Positions 1 to 7,377 of a stretch of DNA of 64,000 nt are shown piece by piece. Made by a program: the position numbers and the translations under genes. Each line of letters opens with the position of its first letter. Position 1 is the stretch's first letter. This DNA is from Bryobacteraceae bacterium (lineage in GTDB: Bacteria; Acidobacteriota; Terriglobia; Bryobacterales; Bryobacteraceae): assembly GCA_019748195.1 (NCBI GenBank), contig JAIEPW010000016.1, forward strand, positions 124,001 through 188,000, given 5' to 3'. The notes under the pieces were generated by a model. The model made no database searches. It saw nothing but the letters and a program-made list of their open reading frames with translations, and was not told where the DNA came from.

Positions 1-216
1 GGGCGCCAGGGCATCGGATCGGCGCTATACGAGGTGCTGTTCGCTGAGCTCGAGTCGAAGGGCATGCATGCGGCGATCGGGGGGATCGCGCTGCCCAACG
101 AAGCGAGCATTGCGCTGCATGAGAAGTTTGGACTGCGCAAGGTGGCGCATTTCGAGGAGGTCGGGTTCAAGTTCGGCCGCTGGGTGGATGTGGGGTACTG
201 GCAGCGGGTGTTTTGA
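1..216 (+). CDS. GNAT N-acetyltransferase, C-terminal part (5' end outside window)
   Basis: The frame is open from the first base and ends in TGA, so this is the 3' end of a gene that begins outside the window. The visible 71 residues start with GRQGIGSALY, which matches the acetyl-CoA pyrophosphate-binding loop (Q/R-x-x-G-x-G/A) of GNAT enzymes. They continue with ALPNEASIALHEKFGL, a typical motif B, and end with a W-V-D-V-G-Y-W-Q segment. That ending is characteristic of phosphinothricin/methionine sulfoximine acetyltransferase-like members. The enzyme would transfer acetyl from acetyl-CoA to an amino group of a small molecule in the cytoplasm. The substrate cannot be fixed from this fragment. 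Confidence 0.85.
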   Translation, partial: GRQGIGSALYEVLFAELESKGMHAAIGGIALPNEASIALHEKFGLRKVAHFEEVGFKFGRWVDVGYWQRVF

Positions 217-251
217 CGGTGGCAAAGTTGTGCCGGGGGCTGTCGTGGCAC

Positions 252-286
252 GGGACGGCCGTCCCTCGGCGGCGCTGAAGCGCCGC
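252..286. repeat. Two adjacent dyads in the intergenic gap
   Basis: A 14-bp perfect palindrome (252-265, GGGACGGCCGTCCC) is followed by a 7-bp GC stem with a TGAA loop (269-275 with 280-286). They lie between the acetyltransferase stop and the next gene. No T-run follows, so a strong intrinsic terminator is not indicated. It may slow or end transcription, or be a REP-like element. Nothing else is recognisable between 217 and 399. Confidence 0.35.
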
Positions 287-399
287 GCCCGGTGAACGCG
301 GCTCTAACGGGCGAAGCTTCAGGGTAAGTGCTTGAGGCCGTTTCGCCCGAATGGGGCGAGATCCTGAAACTCGCTGCGCTCTCATGCGTATCGAGCATC

Positions 400-1305
400 A
401 TGAACTCCCGACTACTCTTTTTCTGCGCGGTGATTTGTTCGGCGCAGGAAATTGTTGAGCGAAAGCCGGTAGAGCTTCCGGACTTTGGGGCCAACCGCGA
501 GATCGCGCGATATGCCACGGCCGCGGAATACGACGAAGCACGCGCCGATGATTCATATCGCTATGAACGGCTACTGTACCGGAGTTCAGGCGCGGTGGTT
601 TCCGGCTATCTGTATGCGCCGAAGTCGCACAGCGGCAAGCTCCCGGTGATTGTCTTTTCGCGCGGCAGCCTGGTGGTGAACAACCAGGCCCCGCTGATGC
701 TGACGATGTTGCGCCGGCTGGCGCGCGCGGGTTTCCTGATCTTCGCGCCGATGTTTCGCGGCAGCGACGGAATGGAGGGGCGGGACGAGCTCGGCGGCGC
801 CGACCTCGACGACTTGAAGAACGCCATCGAGCTGGTGAAAACACTGCCGGGAGCCGATGCCGGCAACGTCTTCCTGTACGGCATCTCGCGGGGCGGCATG
901 ATGAGCTACTTCGGTGTTCGCGAGAACTGGGCGGTGCGCGCGGCGGCAGTGGTGGGTGCGATCACCGACGTAGAGGAGTACCTCAAGGTGACGGACCCGG
1001 AACTGAAGCTGGCGCGCTCGGTGTGGCCCAACTACGATGCGGACAAGGAGCGGATCCATGCTGTGCGGTCCGCCGTGCGCTGGCCGGAAAAGATCAACAA
1101 GCCGGTGCTGATCCTGCACGGCGGCGCGGATCCGCAGGTCTCGCCGGTGCACGCGCTGAACCTGGCAAGGGCGCTGACGGAGCTGAAGAGTCCGTATTCG
1201 CTGGTGATCTTCGCGAACGACAACCACCATGCGCATGCCAACCGGGAGAAGCGGGACGCGCTGGTGGCGGAATGGTTCAAGCAGCATCAGGACCCGCGGC
1301 GGTAA
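400..1305 (+). CDS. Secreted prolyl-oligopeptidase-family (S9) alpha/beta hydrolase
   Basis: The 301-residue product starts with a short signal-peptide-like segment (MNSRLLFFCAVICSAQ), the reason for choosing the ATG at 400 over an upstream in-frame start at 328. The alpha/beta hydrolase fold shows the nucleophile elbow GISRG (Ser), an Asp in HGGADPQVS, and a His in the DNHHAH segment near the C-terminus, so the triad is complete and in the usual order. Family S9 members cleave peptide or ester bonds; the absence of the beta-propeller makes this a short hydrolase of the dienelactone hydrolase/acyl-peptidase kind. It is probably periplasmic. The substrate is unknown. It converges on the next gene with only 15 bp between stops. 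Confidence 0.8.
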   Translation: MNSRLLFFCAVICSAQEIVERKPVELPDFGANREIARYATAAEYDEARADDSYRYERLLYRSSGAVVSGYLYAPKSHSGKLPVIVFSRGSLVVNNQAPLMLTMLRRLARAGFLIFAPMFRGSDGMEGRDELGGADLDDLKNAIELVKTLPGADAGNVFLYGISRGGMMSYFGVRENWAVRAAAVVGAITDVEEYLKVTDPELKLARSVWPNYDADKERIHAVRSAVRWPEKINKPVLILHGGADPQVSPVHALNLARALTELKSPYSLVIFANDNHHAHANREKRDALVAEWFKQHQDPRR

Positions 1306-1320
1306 GCTTCCGGAAGCGGG

Positions 1321-2532
1321 TCAGCGGGCGGCGGGACGCTTCACGAAAGCCCCGGCGATGTTCAGCGCGACGGCATGCGTATCCGCGTAGGAGATATTGG
1401 AGACAACCGCCACGGCGAGCCGGTGCTGGGGAAACCACATCAGCGACACCACGTTGCCGCCCAGCACATCGCCGTCATGACCAGCCATGCGCGCCGGCCG
1501 GCCGGCCAGGGTAACGGTCTCGAGTTCCCAGCCCAGGCCATACCCCGTTTCCTCGCCGGAGGCGAGGCGCTGAGGAGTTTGGAGGAGTTCGAGCGTGGCG
1601 GGCCGCAGCAGCTTACCCTGGTTCACGGCGATCAGAAAACGCACCAGATCGGATGGCGTGGAAAGGAAAGCGCTCGCTCCCGCGTAGCAGGAGTAATCCA
1701 CGTCGCGTAGCAGGTGCAGGCCGTACTTTGGGTCGGCTGCGAAGCGGGGGAAGTAGGACGTCGCCAGGTCCGGGACCGGAACGGTGGTGGAATGCGGGAC
1801 CGTATCCTCCATGCCGAGAGGCTCAAAGACCTGCTTCTTCATCAGGGTGAGGAAGGGCTGGCCGGAAGCGGACTCGAGGAAAGCGCTCATCAGGATCCAG
1901 TTGTAGACGGAGAATCGGTAGCGGGTCCCCGGTTCGAACAGCAGCTTCTGGCCGGCGAAGGCATCGAAGCCCTCCACCGGGCGCGCGCAATGCCTGGAAA
2001 GGAGCGCGCCTTCGTCGCCGCCGTCATTGCGAATCCCGGAGGTGTGGCTCATCAGATGGCGGAAGGTGACGGGCCATTCCTTGTCGGGGAACCCGGGAAT
2101 GTGGTTCTGGACCGCGTCGTCGAGCTTGAGGCGGCCTTGCTCGATCAGGAGGCCGGCGGCAACGGATGTGAGCGCCACGGAGGCGGTGCCGATACGGAAG
2201 CGGGTTTCGGGTGCGATGGCGGTCTTCTTCTCGAGGTCGGCCCAACCGAAGCCTTCGGCCCAAACGATATTGCCGCCGGATCCCACGGCAACGGAGAGCC
2301 CTGGCAAATTCTGTTCGGACAGGGCCGCGCGGACGACCTGGCGCGCCTCTCCCGTGGCGGAGGACCACTTCGGCGGCGGGGGCCCGCTGGCGTCGGACGG
2401 AACCTCGGCCGGATTGGGGTGGTAGCGGGGGGCAGTGGCGGCGTTGAACAGGAACAGCGCCGGGATTCCGACGAGAAGCAGCCCGGCGGGGACGAGGATG
2501 AGGGCGAGCCAGCGGCTTCGGGAAATTGCCAT
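1321..2532 (-). CDS. Class-C beta-lactamase-fold protein with degenerate catalytic motif
   Basis: The 403-residue protein has an N-terminal membrane anchor (about residues 8-30) and a Pro-rich stretch, then a serine-hydrolase/beta-lactamase fold resembling the LACTB/esterase group. The segment normally reading R-I-G-S-x-S-K reads RIGTASV at residues 113-119, so the nucleophile Ser is Thr116 and the general-base Lys is Val119. The second motif region (normally Y-x-N) reads RFSVYNW, and the third motif is present as HDG. The fold is otherwise well kept (LLIEQGRLKLDDAV, LMSHTSGI, GYGLGWE). This suggests a non-hydrolytic or altered binding protein facing the periplasm rather than a working peptidase or lactamase. 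I checked the substituted codons on the DNA, and they are not a frame artefact. Confidence 0.8.
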   Translation of the reverse strand: MAISRSRWLALILVPAGLLLVGIPALFLFNAATAPRYHPNPAEVPSDASGPPPPKWSSATGEARQVVRAALSEQNLPGLSVAVGSGGNIVWAEGFGWADLEKKTAIAPETRFRIGTASVALTSVAAGLLIEQGRLKLDDAVQNHIPGFPDKEWPVTFRHLMSHTSGIRNDGGDEGALLSRHCARPVEGFDAFAGQKLLFEPGTRYRFSVYNWILMSAFLESASGQPFLTLMKKQVFEPLGMEDTVPHSTTVPVPDLATSYFPRFAADPKYGLHLLRDVDYSCYAGASAFLSTPSDLVRFLIAVNQGKLLRPATLELLQTPQRLASGEETGYGLGWELETVTLAGRPARMAGHDGDVLGGNVVSLMWFPQHRLAVAVVSNISYADTHAVALNIAGAFVKRPAAR

Positions 2533-2647
2533 ACCGCTCTACATTACGACGCAAAGCACTCTGTGTCAACTCGGGGTGGCGCGTCGGGCTGCCCGGCGAG
2601 TGGCGATGCCGGTGTGATCACTTGCCTCACCCCGTACAATGGGCCTT

Positions 2648-3094
2648 ATGCCGCTACTGGAACGGATTCAGAAAGACATGGTGGAAGCCATGAAGGCCAA
2701 GGACGAAATGCGCCTGGGCACGGTTCGCATGGTGAAGACCGCCCTGCAGAAGTATCAGGTGGATTCGATGAAAGCGTTGGATGAAGAAAGCGAGCTGAAA
2801 GTGTTGTCGTCGTTGCTGAAGCAGAGACGGGAAGCGGCCGAGATGTTCCGGCAGGGCGGGCGTGAGGAGCTTGCCGTGAAGGAGGAAGCCGAAGCCGCGC
2901 TGATCCAGACTTACATGCCGGAGGCGCCCAGCGAGGCGGAGATCGCCGCCGCTGTGGAGGCCGCGATGACGGAAACCGGCGCCAGCTCCGCCAAGGACAT
3001 GGGCAAGGTGATCGCGGCGGCGCGGGGGAAGCTGACGGGCAAAAGGATTGACGGCAAGGTGTTGAGCGATGCGGTGAAAAGCCGGCTTGCTTAG
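2648..3094 (+). CDS. yqeY: GatB/YqeY domain-containing protein
   Basis: The product is 148 residues if translation starts at the ATG at 2648 (MPLLERIQKDMVEAMKAKD), which matches the usual YqeY N-terminus; another ATG lies three codons upstream. The whole length fits the YqeY family: an N-terminal helical half with the LRLGTVRMVKTALQ segment, then the C-terminal helical domain (YMPEAPSEAEI, DMGKVIAAARGKLTGKRIDGKVLSDAVK). That C-terminal domain resembles the tRNA-binding tail of GatB and GatE. The family is often associated with tRNA-dependent amidation, but its biochemical role is not settled. The gene lies immediately upstream of the ilv leader region and reads in the same direction. Confidence 0.9.
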   Translation: MPLLERIQKDMVEAMKAKDEMRLGTVRMVKTALQKYQVDSMKALDEESELKVLSSLLKQRREAAEMFRQGGREELAVKEEAEAALIQTYMPEAPSEAEIAAAVEAAMTETGASSAKDMGKVIAAARGKLTGKRIDGKVLSDAVKSRLA

Positions 3095-3132
3095 GGAATG
3101 CTCGCATAAGCGCTTTTAATGCGGTTGCCCTC

Positions 3133-3161
3133 TTGCATTTGCCGGACTTCTGCCTTACTCT
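3133..3161 (+). promoter_or_regulatory. Candidate promoter of the ilv leader
   Basis: TTGCAT (3133-3138) and TACTCT (3156-3161) are separated by 17 bases and lie 15 bases before the leader-peptide ATG. The matches to a sigma-70 consensus are modest. The placement, between the yqeY stop and the leader peptide, is what supports the call. Confidence 0.4.
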
Positions 3162-3176
3162 AGAACCCAAGAAGCG

Positions 3177-3269
3177 ATGTCTCTGGTCCAACCCAACCCG
3201 GTAAATCGACTTGAGGCTCTTCTGCTATCCGTTCGGATTATTGGGGTAGTAATCGCTCACCCCGCCTGA
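3177..3269 (+). CDS. ilv operon leader peptide (attenuator peptide)
   Basis: A 30-codon ORF, too short for usual gene calling, starts with ATG at 3177 and ends with TGA at 3267-3269. It contains 13 branched-chain residues, and the core LLLSVRIIGVVI has 9 Leu/Ile/Val in 12 codons. The preceding AAGAAG is a weak ribosome-binding site. The ORF sits between yqeY and ilvB, and its last codons lie inside the hairpin region described in the next entry. A peptide with this composition, in front of acetolactate synthase and a terminator hairpin, is the hallmark of ribosome-mediated attenuation by Leu/Ile/Val-tRNA charging. The peptide itself is probably of no function after translation. Confidence 0.85.
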   Translation: MSLVQPNPVNRLEALLLSVRIIGVVIAHPA

Positions 3270-3338
3270 ACGGACCAAAGATCTTAAACGAACTTGGCCA
3301 CTGGCGGGGAACCAAACCCGCCAGTGGCCATTTTCGTT
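3228..3338 (+). promoter_or_regulatory. Transcription attenuator of ilvBNC (pause hairpin, antiterminator, terminator)
   Basis: The terminator is a perfect 14-bp stem (3295-3308 with 3317-3330, loop GAACCAAA) followed by TTTTCGTT. The 5' arm of this stem (GGCGGGG, 3303-3309) is also complementary to CCCCGCC at 3260-3266, at the end of the leader ORF. TTGG (3294-3297) can pair with CCAA (3275-3278) inside that, giving an antiterminator that excludes the terminator. A third structure pairs 3228-3234 with 3268-3274 (TCCGTTC/GAACGGA) and 3243-3247 with 3259-3263, and would sequester the antiterminator strand. A ribosome stalled on the Leu/Ile/Val codons would free 3260-3278 to form the antiterminator. 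This is the classical four-segment attenuator logic. The pairings are seen in the sequence; the mechanism is inferred. Confidence 0.82.
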
Positions 3339-3408
3339 GCGTTTCTGAAGAAAACAGGTGGCCCGACATCGAATGAATGACAAGACAGGACATTTCAGGG
3401 GTGAAGTG

Positions 3409-5121
3409 ATGAACGGCGCTCGGATGTTGCTGGAGTGCCTGGCGCGGGAGCAGGTGGATTGCATTTTCGGCTATCCGGGCGGGGTCACTTTACCCTTTTA
3501 TGACGCGATGTACGATCATCCGATCCGCCACGTTCTGGTGCGGCATGAGCAGAACGCGGCGTTCGCGGCTTCGGGATACGCGCGGGCGACGGGCAGGGTA
3601 GGGGTGTGCTGCGCGACTTCGGGTCCGGGCGCGACCAACCTGGTGACGGGGCTGGTGGACTCGCTGATGGATTCCATTCCGGTGGTGGCGATCACCGGGC
3701 AGGTGGCGACGCGGCTGATCGGGTCCGACGCCTTCCAGGAAGCGGATACATTCGGCATCACCCGGAGCTGCACGAAGCACAATTATCTGGTGAAAAACCT
3801 GGCGGACTTGCCGCAGATCGTGCACGAGGCGTTTCACATCGCGAGCTCGGGCAGGCCGGGTCCGGTGCTGGTGGACATCGCCAAGGACGTTTTCCAGGGG
3901 CAGGGAAGGTACGAGCCGGTGAGCGCGATTCATCTGCCCGGCTACAAGGTGGTGGTGGACGGTCACGCGGGGCAGGTCCGGCGGGCGGCGCAGATGATGT
4001 GGGAGGCCGAGCGTCCGCTGGTGTACGCGGGCGGCGGGATCATCGCGGCGGCGGCGCACGAGGAACTGCGGGAGCTGGTGGAGGCGCTGGACGCCCCGGC
4101 GGTGTGCACGCTGATGGGCCTGGGCGGCCTGTCGAGCGGGCATCCCAACTTCATTTCGATGCCGGGGATGCACGGCAGCTACGCGGCTAACATGGCGATG
4201 ACGGAAACGGACCTGCTGATCGCGCTGGGCGTGCGGTTTGATGACCGTGTCACGGGTCGTCTGAGCGCGTTTGCGCCGAAGGCTCGCGTGATACACGTGG
4301 ATATCGATCCGGCGGAGATCGGCAAGAACCGCGCGGCGGACATACCGATCGTGGGCGATGTGAAACGGGTATTGAAGCGGCTGACCCAATCGCTGGCCGA
4401 GACCAAGGACGAGATGAGAGCCGCGGGCGGGGCGGCGCGGAAGGCCTGGAAGCGGCAGGTGCGGGGCTGGATGGAAGAGCATCCGCTGACTCCGGAGGTT
4501 TCGGCGGATGAGATCAAGCCGCAGCATCTGATGGCGGAGATCGACCGTCTGTCGGGGGGAGAGGCGATCGTAACGGTGGATGTCGGGCAGCACCAGATGT
4601 GGGCGGCGCAGTTCATCCGGTTCCATCATCCGCGGCTGTGGATCAACTCCGGAGGTCTGGGCGCCATGGGCTTCGGCCTGCCGAGCGCCATGGGAGCGCA
4701 ATTCGCTCATCCGGACCGGCTGGTGTTTTCGATCGTGGGGGATGGGGGATTTCAGATGTCGGTGCCCGAGCTAGCGACCATCGTGAATCACGGCCTGCCG
4801 CTGAAGATCATCATCATGAACAACGGCTACCTGGGAATGGTGCGGCAGTGGCAGGAGCTGTTTTACAACAACCGGCTGAGCTCGGTGCAACTGGACAACT
4901 TCCCGGACGCGGCGCTGTTGGCGGCCGCGTACGGATTTCGGGGGCGGACGATTGAGCACCCGCGGGAGCTCGCGCCGGCGCTGGAGGAATGCATCCAGGA
5001 GCCTGGTCCGTACCTGTTGAACGTGCGGGTGACGCCGTTTGAGAACGTGTATCCGATGGTTCCCGCCGGCGCGGCGATCCATGAGATGGTGCTGCGTCCG
5101 CCGCAGCCGGTGGAGGCGTAG
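3409..5121 (+). CDS. ilvB: Acetolactate synthase (AHAS) large, catalytic subunit
   Basis: The 570-residue ThDP-dependent enzyme condenses two pyruvates to acetolactate, or pyruvate with 2-ketobutyrate to acetohydroxybutyrate. This is the first common step of Val/Leu/Ile synthesis. The start at 3409 (MNGARMLLECLARE) follows an AGGGG ribosome-binding site and gives the usual family length; in-frame starts at 3358 (GTG) and 3373 exist. Glu47, in VRHEQNAAFAASG, is the conserved ThDP-activating glutamate. The three-domain order is clear: Pyr domain, central FAD domain (about residues 190-330) and PP domain. The PP domain carries the ThDP/Mg motif GDGGFQMS...NNGYLGMVRQW. It opens the ilvBNC operon behind an attenuator. 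Confidence 0.97.
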   Translation: MNGARMLLECLAREQVDCIFGYPGGVTLPFYDAMYDHPIRHVLVRHEQNAAFAASGYARATGRVGVCCATSGPGATNLVTGLVDSLMDSIPVVAITGQVATRLIGSDAFQEADTFGITRSCTKHNYLVKNLADLPQIVHEAFHIASSGRPGPVLVDIAKDVFQGQGRYEPVSAIHLPGYKVVVDGHAGQVRRAAQMMWEAERPLVYAGGGIIAAAAHEELRELVEALDAPAVCTLMGLGGLSSGHPNFISMPGMHGSYAANMAMTETDLLIALGVRFDDRVTGRLSAFAPKARVIHVDIDPAEIGKNRAADIPIVGDVKRVLKRLTQSLAETKDEMRAAGGAARKAWKRQVRGWMEEHPLTPEVSADEIKPQHLMAEIDRLSGGEAIVTVDVGQHQMWAAQFIRFHHPRLWINSGGLGAMGFGLPSAMGAQFAHPDRLVFSIVGDGGFQMSVPELATIVNHGLPLKIIIMNNGYLGMVRQWQELFYNNRLSSVQLDNFPDAALLAAAYGFRGRTIEHPRELAPALEECIQEPGPYLLNVRVTPFENVYPMVPAGAAIHEMVLRPPQPVEA

Positions 5122-5124
5122 GCC

Positions 5125-5673
5125 ATGATGCAACTGATTTCCCTGTTGATGGAGAACAAGCCGGGCGCGCTGATGCGGGTGACGGGCCTGCTTACCGCGC
5201 GCGGATACAACATTGAGAGCCTGACGGTGGCGCGCACGACGGACCCGGCGCTTTCACGCATGAGCATCCTGGTGGATGTCGAGCCGCACCAGAAGGCGCT
5301 GGTGATCAAGCAGATGAGCCGGCTGGTGAACGTACTGCAGGCGGCCGATCTGAGCGAGGCTCCGGCGGCGCGGAGGGAGCTGTTGCTGGCGCGCATCAAG
5401 GCCCCGTTGCCGAACCGCGCGGCGATTCTGAAGGAAGCTGAAATTTTCGGCGCGCGCGCCATTGACTCCTCGCCCGAGGGGTTTGTGCTGGAGGTGACCA
5501 GCGAGGGCGAGAAGCTGGACGAGTTCATCGAAATTCTGGGACATTACGGCGAGCTGGAAGTGACGCGTTCGGGCATGGTGGCGGTGCCGCTGGAACCCAA
5601 GAAGCTGAAGCTTTCCCGGCCTCGCGAAGTGGGCCCGGCGCTGGAAACCGAACCCGCGGGAGCGAACAGATAA
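5125..5673 (+). CDS. ilvN: Acetolactate synthase small, regulatory subunit
   Basis: The 182-residue protein begins with an ACT domain (LMENKPGALMRVTGLLTARGYNIESLTVART), the valine-binding module that gives feedback inhibition of AHAS. A C-terminal regulatory domain follows (RAAILKEAEIFGARAIDSSPEGFVLEVTSEGEKLDEFIEIL). It starts three bases after the ilvB stop and ends directly against the ilvC start, so the subunits are almost certainly co-translated. The C-terminal tail is longer and more basic than in short IlvH proteins. Confidence 0.96.
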   Translation: MMQLISLLMENKPGALMRVTGLLTARGYNIESLTVARTTDPALSRMSILVDVEPHQKALVIKQMSRLVNVLQAADLSEAPAARRELLLARIKAPLPNRAAILKEAEIFGARAIDSSPEGFVLEVTSEGEKLDEFIEILGHYGELEVTRSGMVAVPLEPKKLKLSRPREVGPALETEPAGANR

Positions 5674-6702
5674 ATGGCAAGACGTTTCTACGAAAAAGAC
5701 GGCGATCCGAGCCGGCTCGAAGGCCGGACGGTGGCGATTATCGGCTACGGCAGCCAGGGTCACGCGCACGCGCTGAATCTGCGGGATTCCGGCGTGAAGG
5801 TGGTTGTGGGCCTGTACCCGGGGTCGGGCAGCCGGGCGAAGGCCGAAGCCGAGGGCTTGCTTGTGATGAGCACCGCGGATGCCGCCGCCGCGGCAGACGT
5901 GGTGATGATCCTGGTGGCGGATCACATTCAGGCGGACCTGTACCGCCGCGACATCGAGCCGGAACTGACGCCGGGCAAGACGCTGATGTTCGCGCACGGC
6001 TTCAACATTCATTTCGGCGAGATCGCCGCGCCGGAGGGCGTCGACGTCAGCATGGTGGCGCCGAAAGCGCCGGGGCACCGGGTGCGGGAATTGTTCACCG
6101 AGGGAGTGGGCGTGCCGGCGCTGGTGGCGGTGCACCAGGACGCGAGCGGGCAGGCGCTGGCGAATGCGCTGGCGTATGCGCTGGCGCTGGGATGCCTGAA
6201 GGCGGGCGTGATCGAAACCAGCTTCCGGGAGGAGACCGAGAGCGACCTGTTCGGCGAGCAGGCGGTGCTTTGCGGCGGCGTCAGCCGGCTGATTCAAGCC
6301 GGCTTCGAGACTCTGGTGGAGGCGGGCTACGATCCCGAAATCGCCTACTTCGAGTGCCTGCACGAATTGAAGCTGATTGTCGATCTTATACAGGAAGGCG
6401 GCCTGGGCTACATGCGCTACTCGATTTCCGACACGGCGGAGTACGGCGATTACTCGCGGGGCTCGCGCGTGGTGACGGACGAGACCAAGGGCGAGATGAA
6501 GAAGATCCTGGGCGAGATCCAGTCGGGCGCCTTCGCCCGCGAGTGGATGGCCGAGAATCGCAGCGGCCGGAAGCGGTTTCTGGCGATGCGGGAGGCGGGC
6601 CACCATCATCCCATCGAGCGGGTGGGGGCGGAATTGCGCGAGATGATGACGTTCCTCAAGAAACGGAAGGAAGCCGGCGTTCCCGCCGGCGGCGCGAGGT
6701 AA
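5674..6702 (+). CDS. ilvC: Ketol-acid reductoisomerase (NADP+)
   Basis: At 342 residues this is a class I (short) ketol-acid reductoisomerase, which isomerises and reduces acetolactate to dihydroxyisovalerate. The Rossmann motif [17 protein letters not shown] lies at about residues 25-41. The Mg-binding and catalytic acids are in the C-terminal knotted domain ([16 protein letters not shown], then [12 protein letters not shown]). ATG follows the ilvN stop without a gap. The last residues ([12 protein letters not shown]) form a non-conserved tail. Confidence 0.97.
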   Translation: MARRFYEKDGDPSRLEGRTVAIIGYGSQGHAHALNLRDSGVKVVVGLYPGSGSRAKAEAEGLLVMSTADAAAAADVVMILVADHIQADLYRRDIEPELTPGKTLMFAHGFNIHFGEIAAPEGVDVSMVAPKAPGHRVRELFTEGVGVPALVAVHQDASGQALANALAYALALGCLKAGVIETSFREETESDLFGEQAVLCGGVSRLIQAGFETLVEAGYDPEIAYFECLHELKLIVDLIQEGGLGYMRYSISDTAEYGDYSRGSRVVTDETKGEMKKILGEIQSGAFAREWMAENRSGRKRFLAMREAGHHHPIERVGAELREMMTFLKKRKEAGVPAGGAR

Positions 6703-6707
6703 CTACG

Positions 6708-7358
6708 ATGACCAACCAATATCCAGCCGATCCCGATGTGCAAGTTCTGTACCGTCTGCATCCCACCGGAGCGCAGCATTTGGCCGACCTGCTCGATGCC
6801 CGTGCGCGGCGCGAGTTGCGGGACCTGATCCAGCACCTGGAGCGCGAAGGGTACGACCTGACGCAGGCCGACGGTACGCTGGAGCTGATGGTCCGCGAGG
6901 CGCTGAGCCCCGGCGTGCGCTTCTTCGAGATCACGCATTTCGAGGTTTCGACGCGCATGACCGGATCGCGGCAGACGGAGAGCCGCGCCGAGGTCGCGGT
7001 GGCGATTCAGGATCAGGCCTACCGCGCCGAAGCCGAGGTGAAGGGCGGCGCGATCAACGCGCTGGATGTAGCCTTGCGCAAGTGTCTCGCGGGACGCTAC
7101 CCGGCGATCGCGAATGTGAAGCTCACCGATTACCGGGTGCGCATTCTGGATGCTCGCGAGGGCACGGCCGCGCGCGCCGAGGTATTGATCGGTTGGGCCG
7201 ACGGCAAGCGCCGCTGGGTGACGGCGGGTGTGTCGGACAACGTGGTTCACGCGAGCTGGCTGGCGCTGGTGGATGCGATGAAACTGGAGCTGATCCGGTT
7301 GGCGGAACACGACGCGACGGTGGAGCGCGTGGTGGAGGAGTACTGCTGGGGCGTCTGA
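6708..7358 (+). CDS. Free-standing citramalate/isopropylmalate synthase regulatory domain
   Basis: The 216-residue product corresponds to the C-terminal part of (R)-citramalate synthase (CimA type) without the catalytic TIM barrel. The linker helix region (LRDLIQHLEREGYDLTQADG, residues 36-55) is followed by LMVREALSPGVRFFEITHFEV. The LeuA allosteric (dimerisation) domain then carries AINALDVALRKCL, LTDYRVRILDAREGTAA and VTAGVSDNVVHASWLALVDAM. In CimA and LeuA this domain binds Ile or Leu and inhibits the synthase in trans-subunit fashion. It starts 5 bases after ilvC and is the last gene of the operon. No catalytic leuA/cimA gene is in the window. It could act in trans on a separate synthase or sense an amino acid by itself; neither is proven. 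Confidence 0.85.
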   Translation: MTNQYPADPDVQVLYRLHPTGAQHLADLLDARARRELRDLIQHLEREGYDLTQADGTLELMVREALSPGVRFFEITHFEVSTRMTGSRQTESRAEVAVAIQDQAYRAEAEVKGGAINALDVALRKCLAGRYPAIANVKLTDYRVRILDAREGTAARAEVLIGWADGKRRWVTAGVSDNVVHASWLALVDAMKLELIRLAEHDATVERVVEEYCWGV

Positions 7359-7377
7359 GGTATGCGAATCTGAAGTC

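Noticed and set aside
6192-6707. Upstream extension of the regulatory-domain frame into ilvC
   Set aside because: The extension overlaps ilvC coding sequence out of frame and has no family similarity; the ATG at 6708 gives the expected N-terminus.
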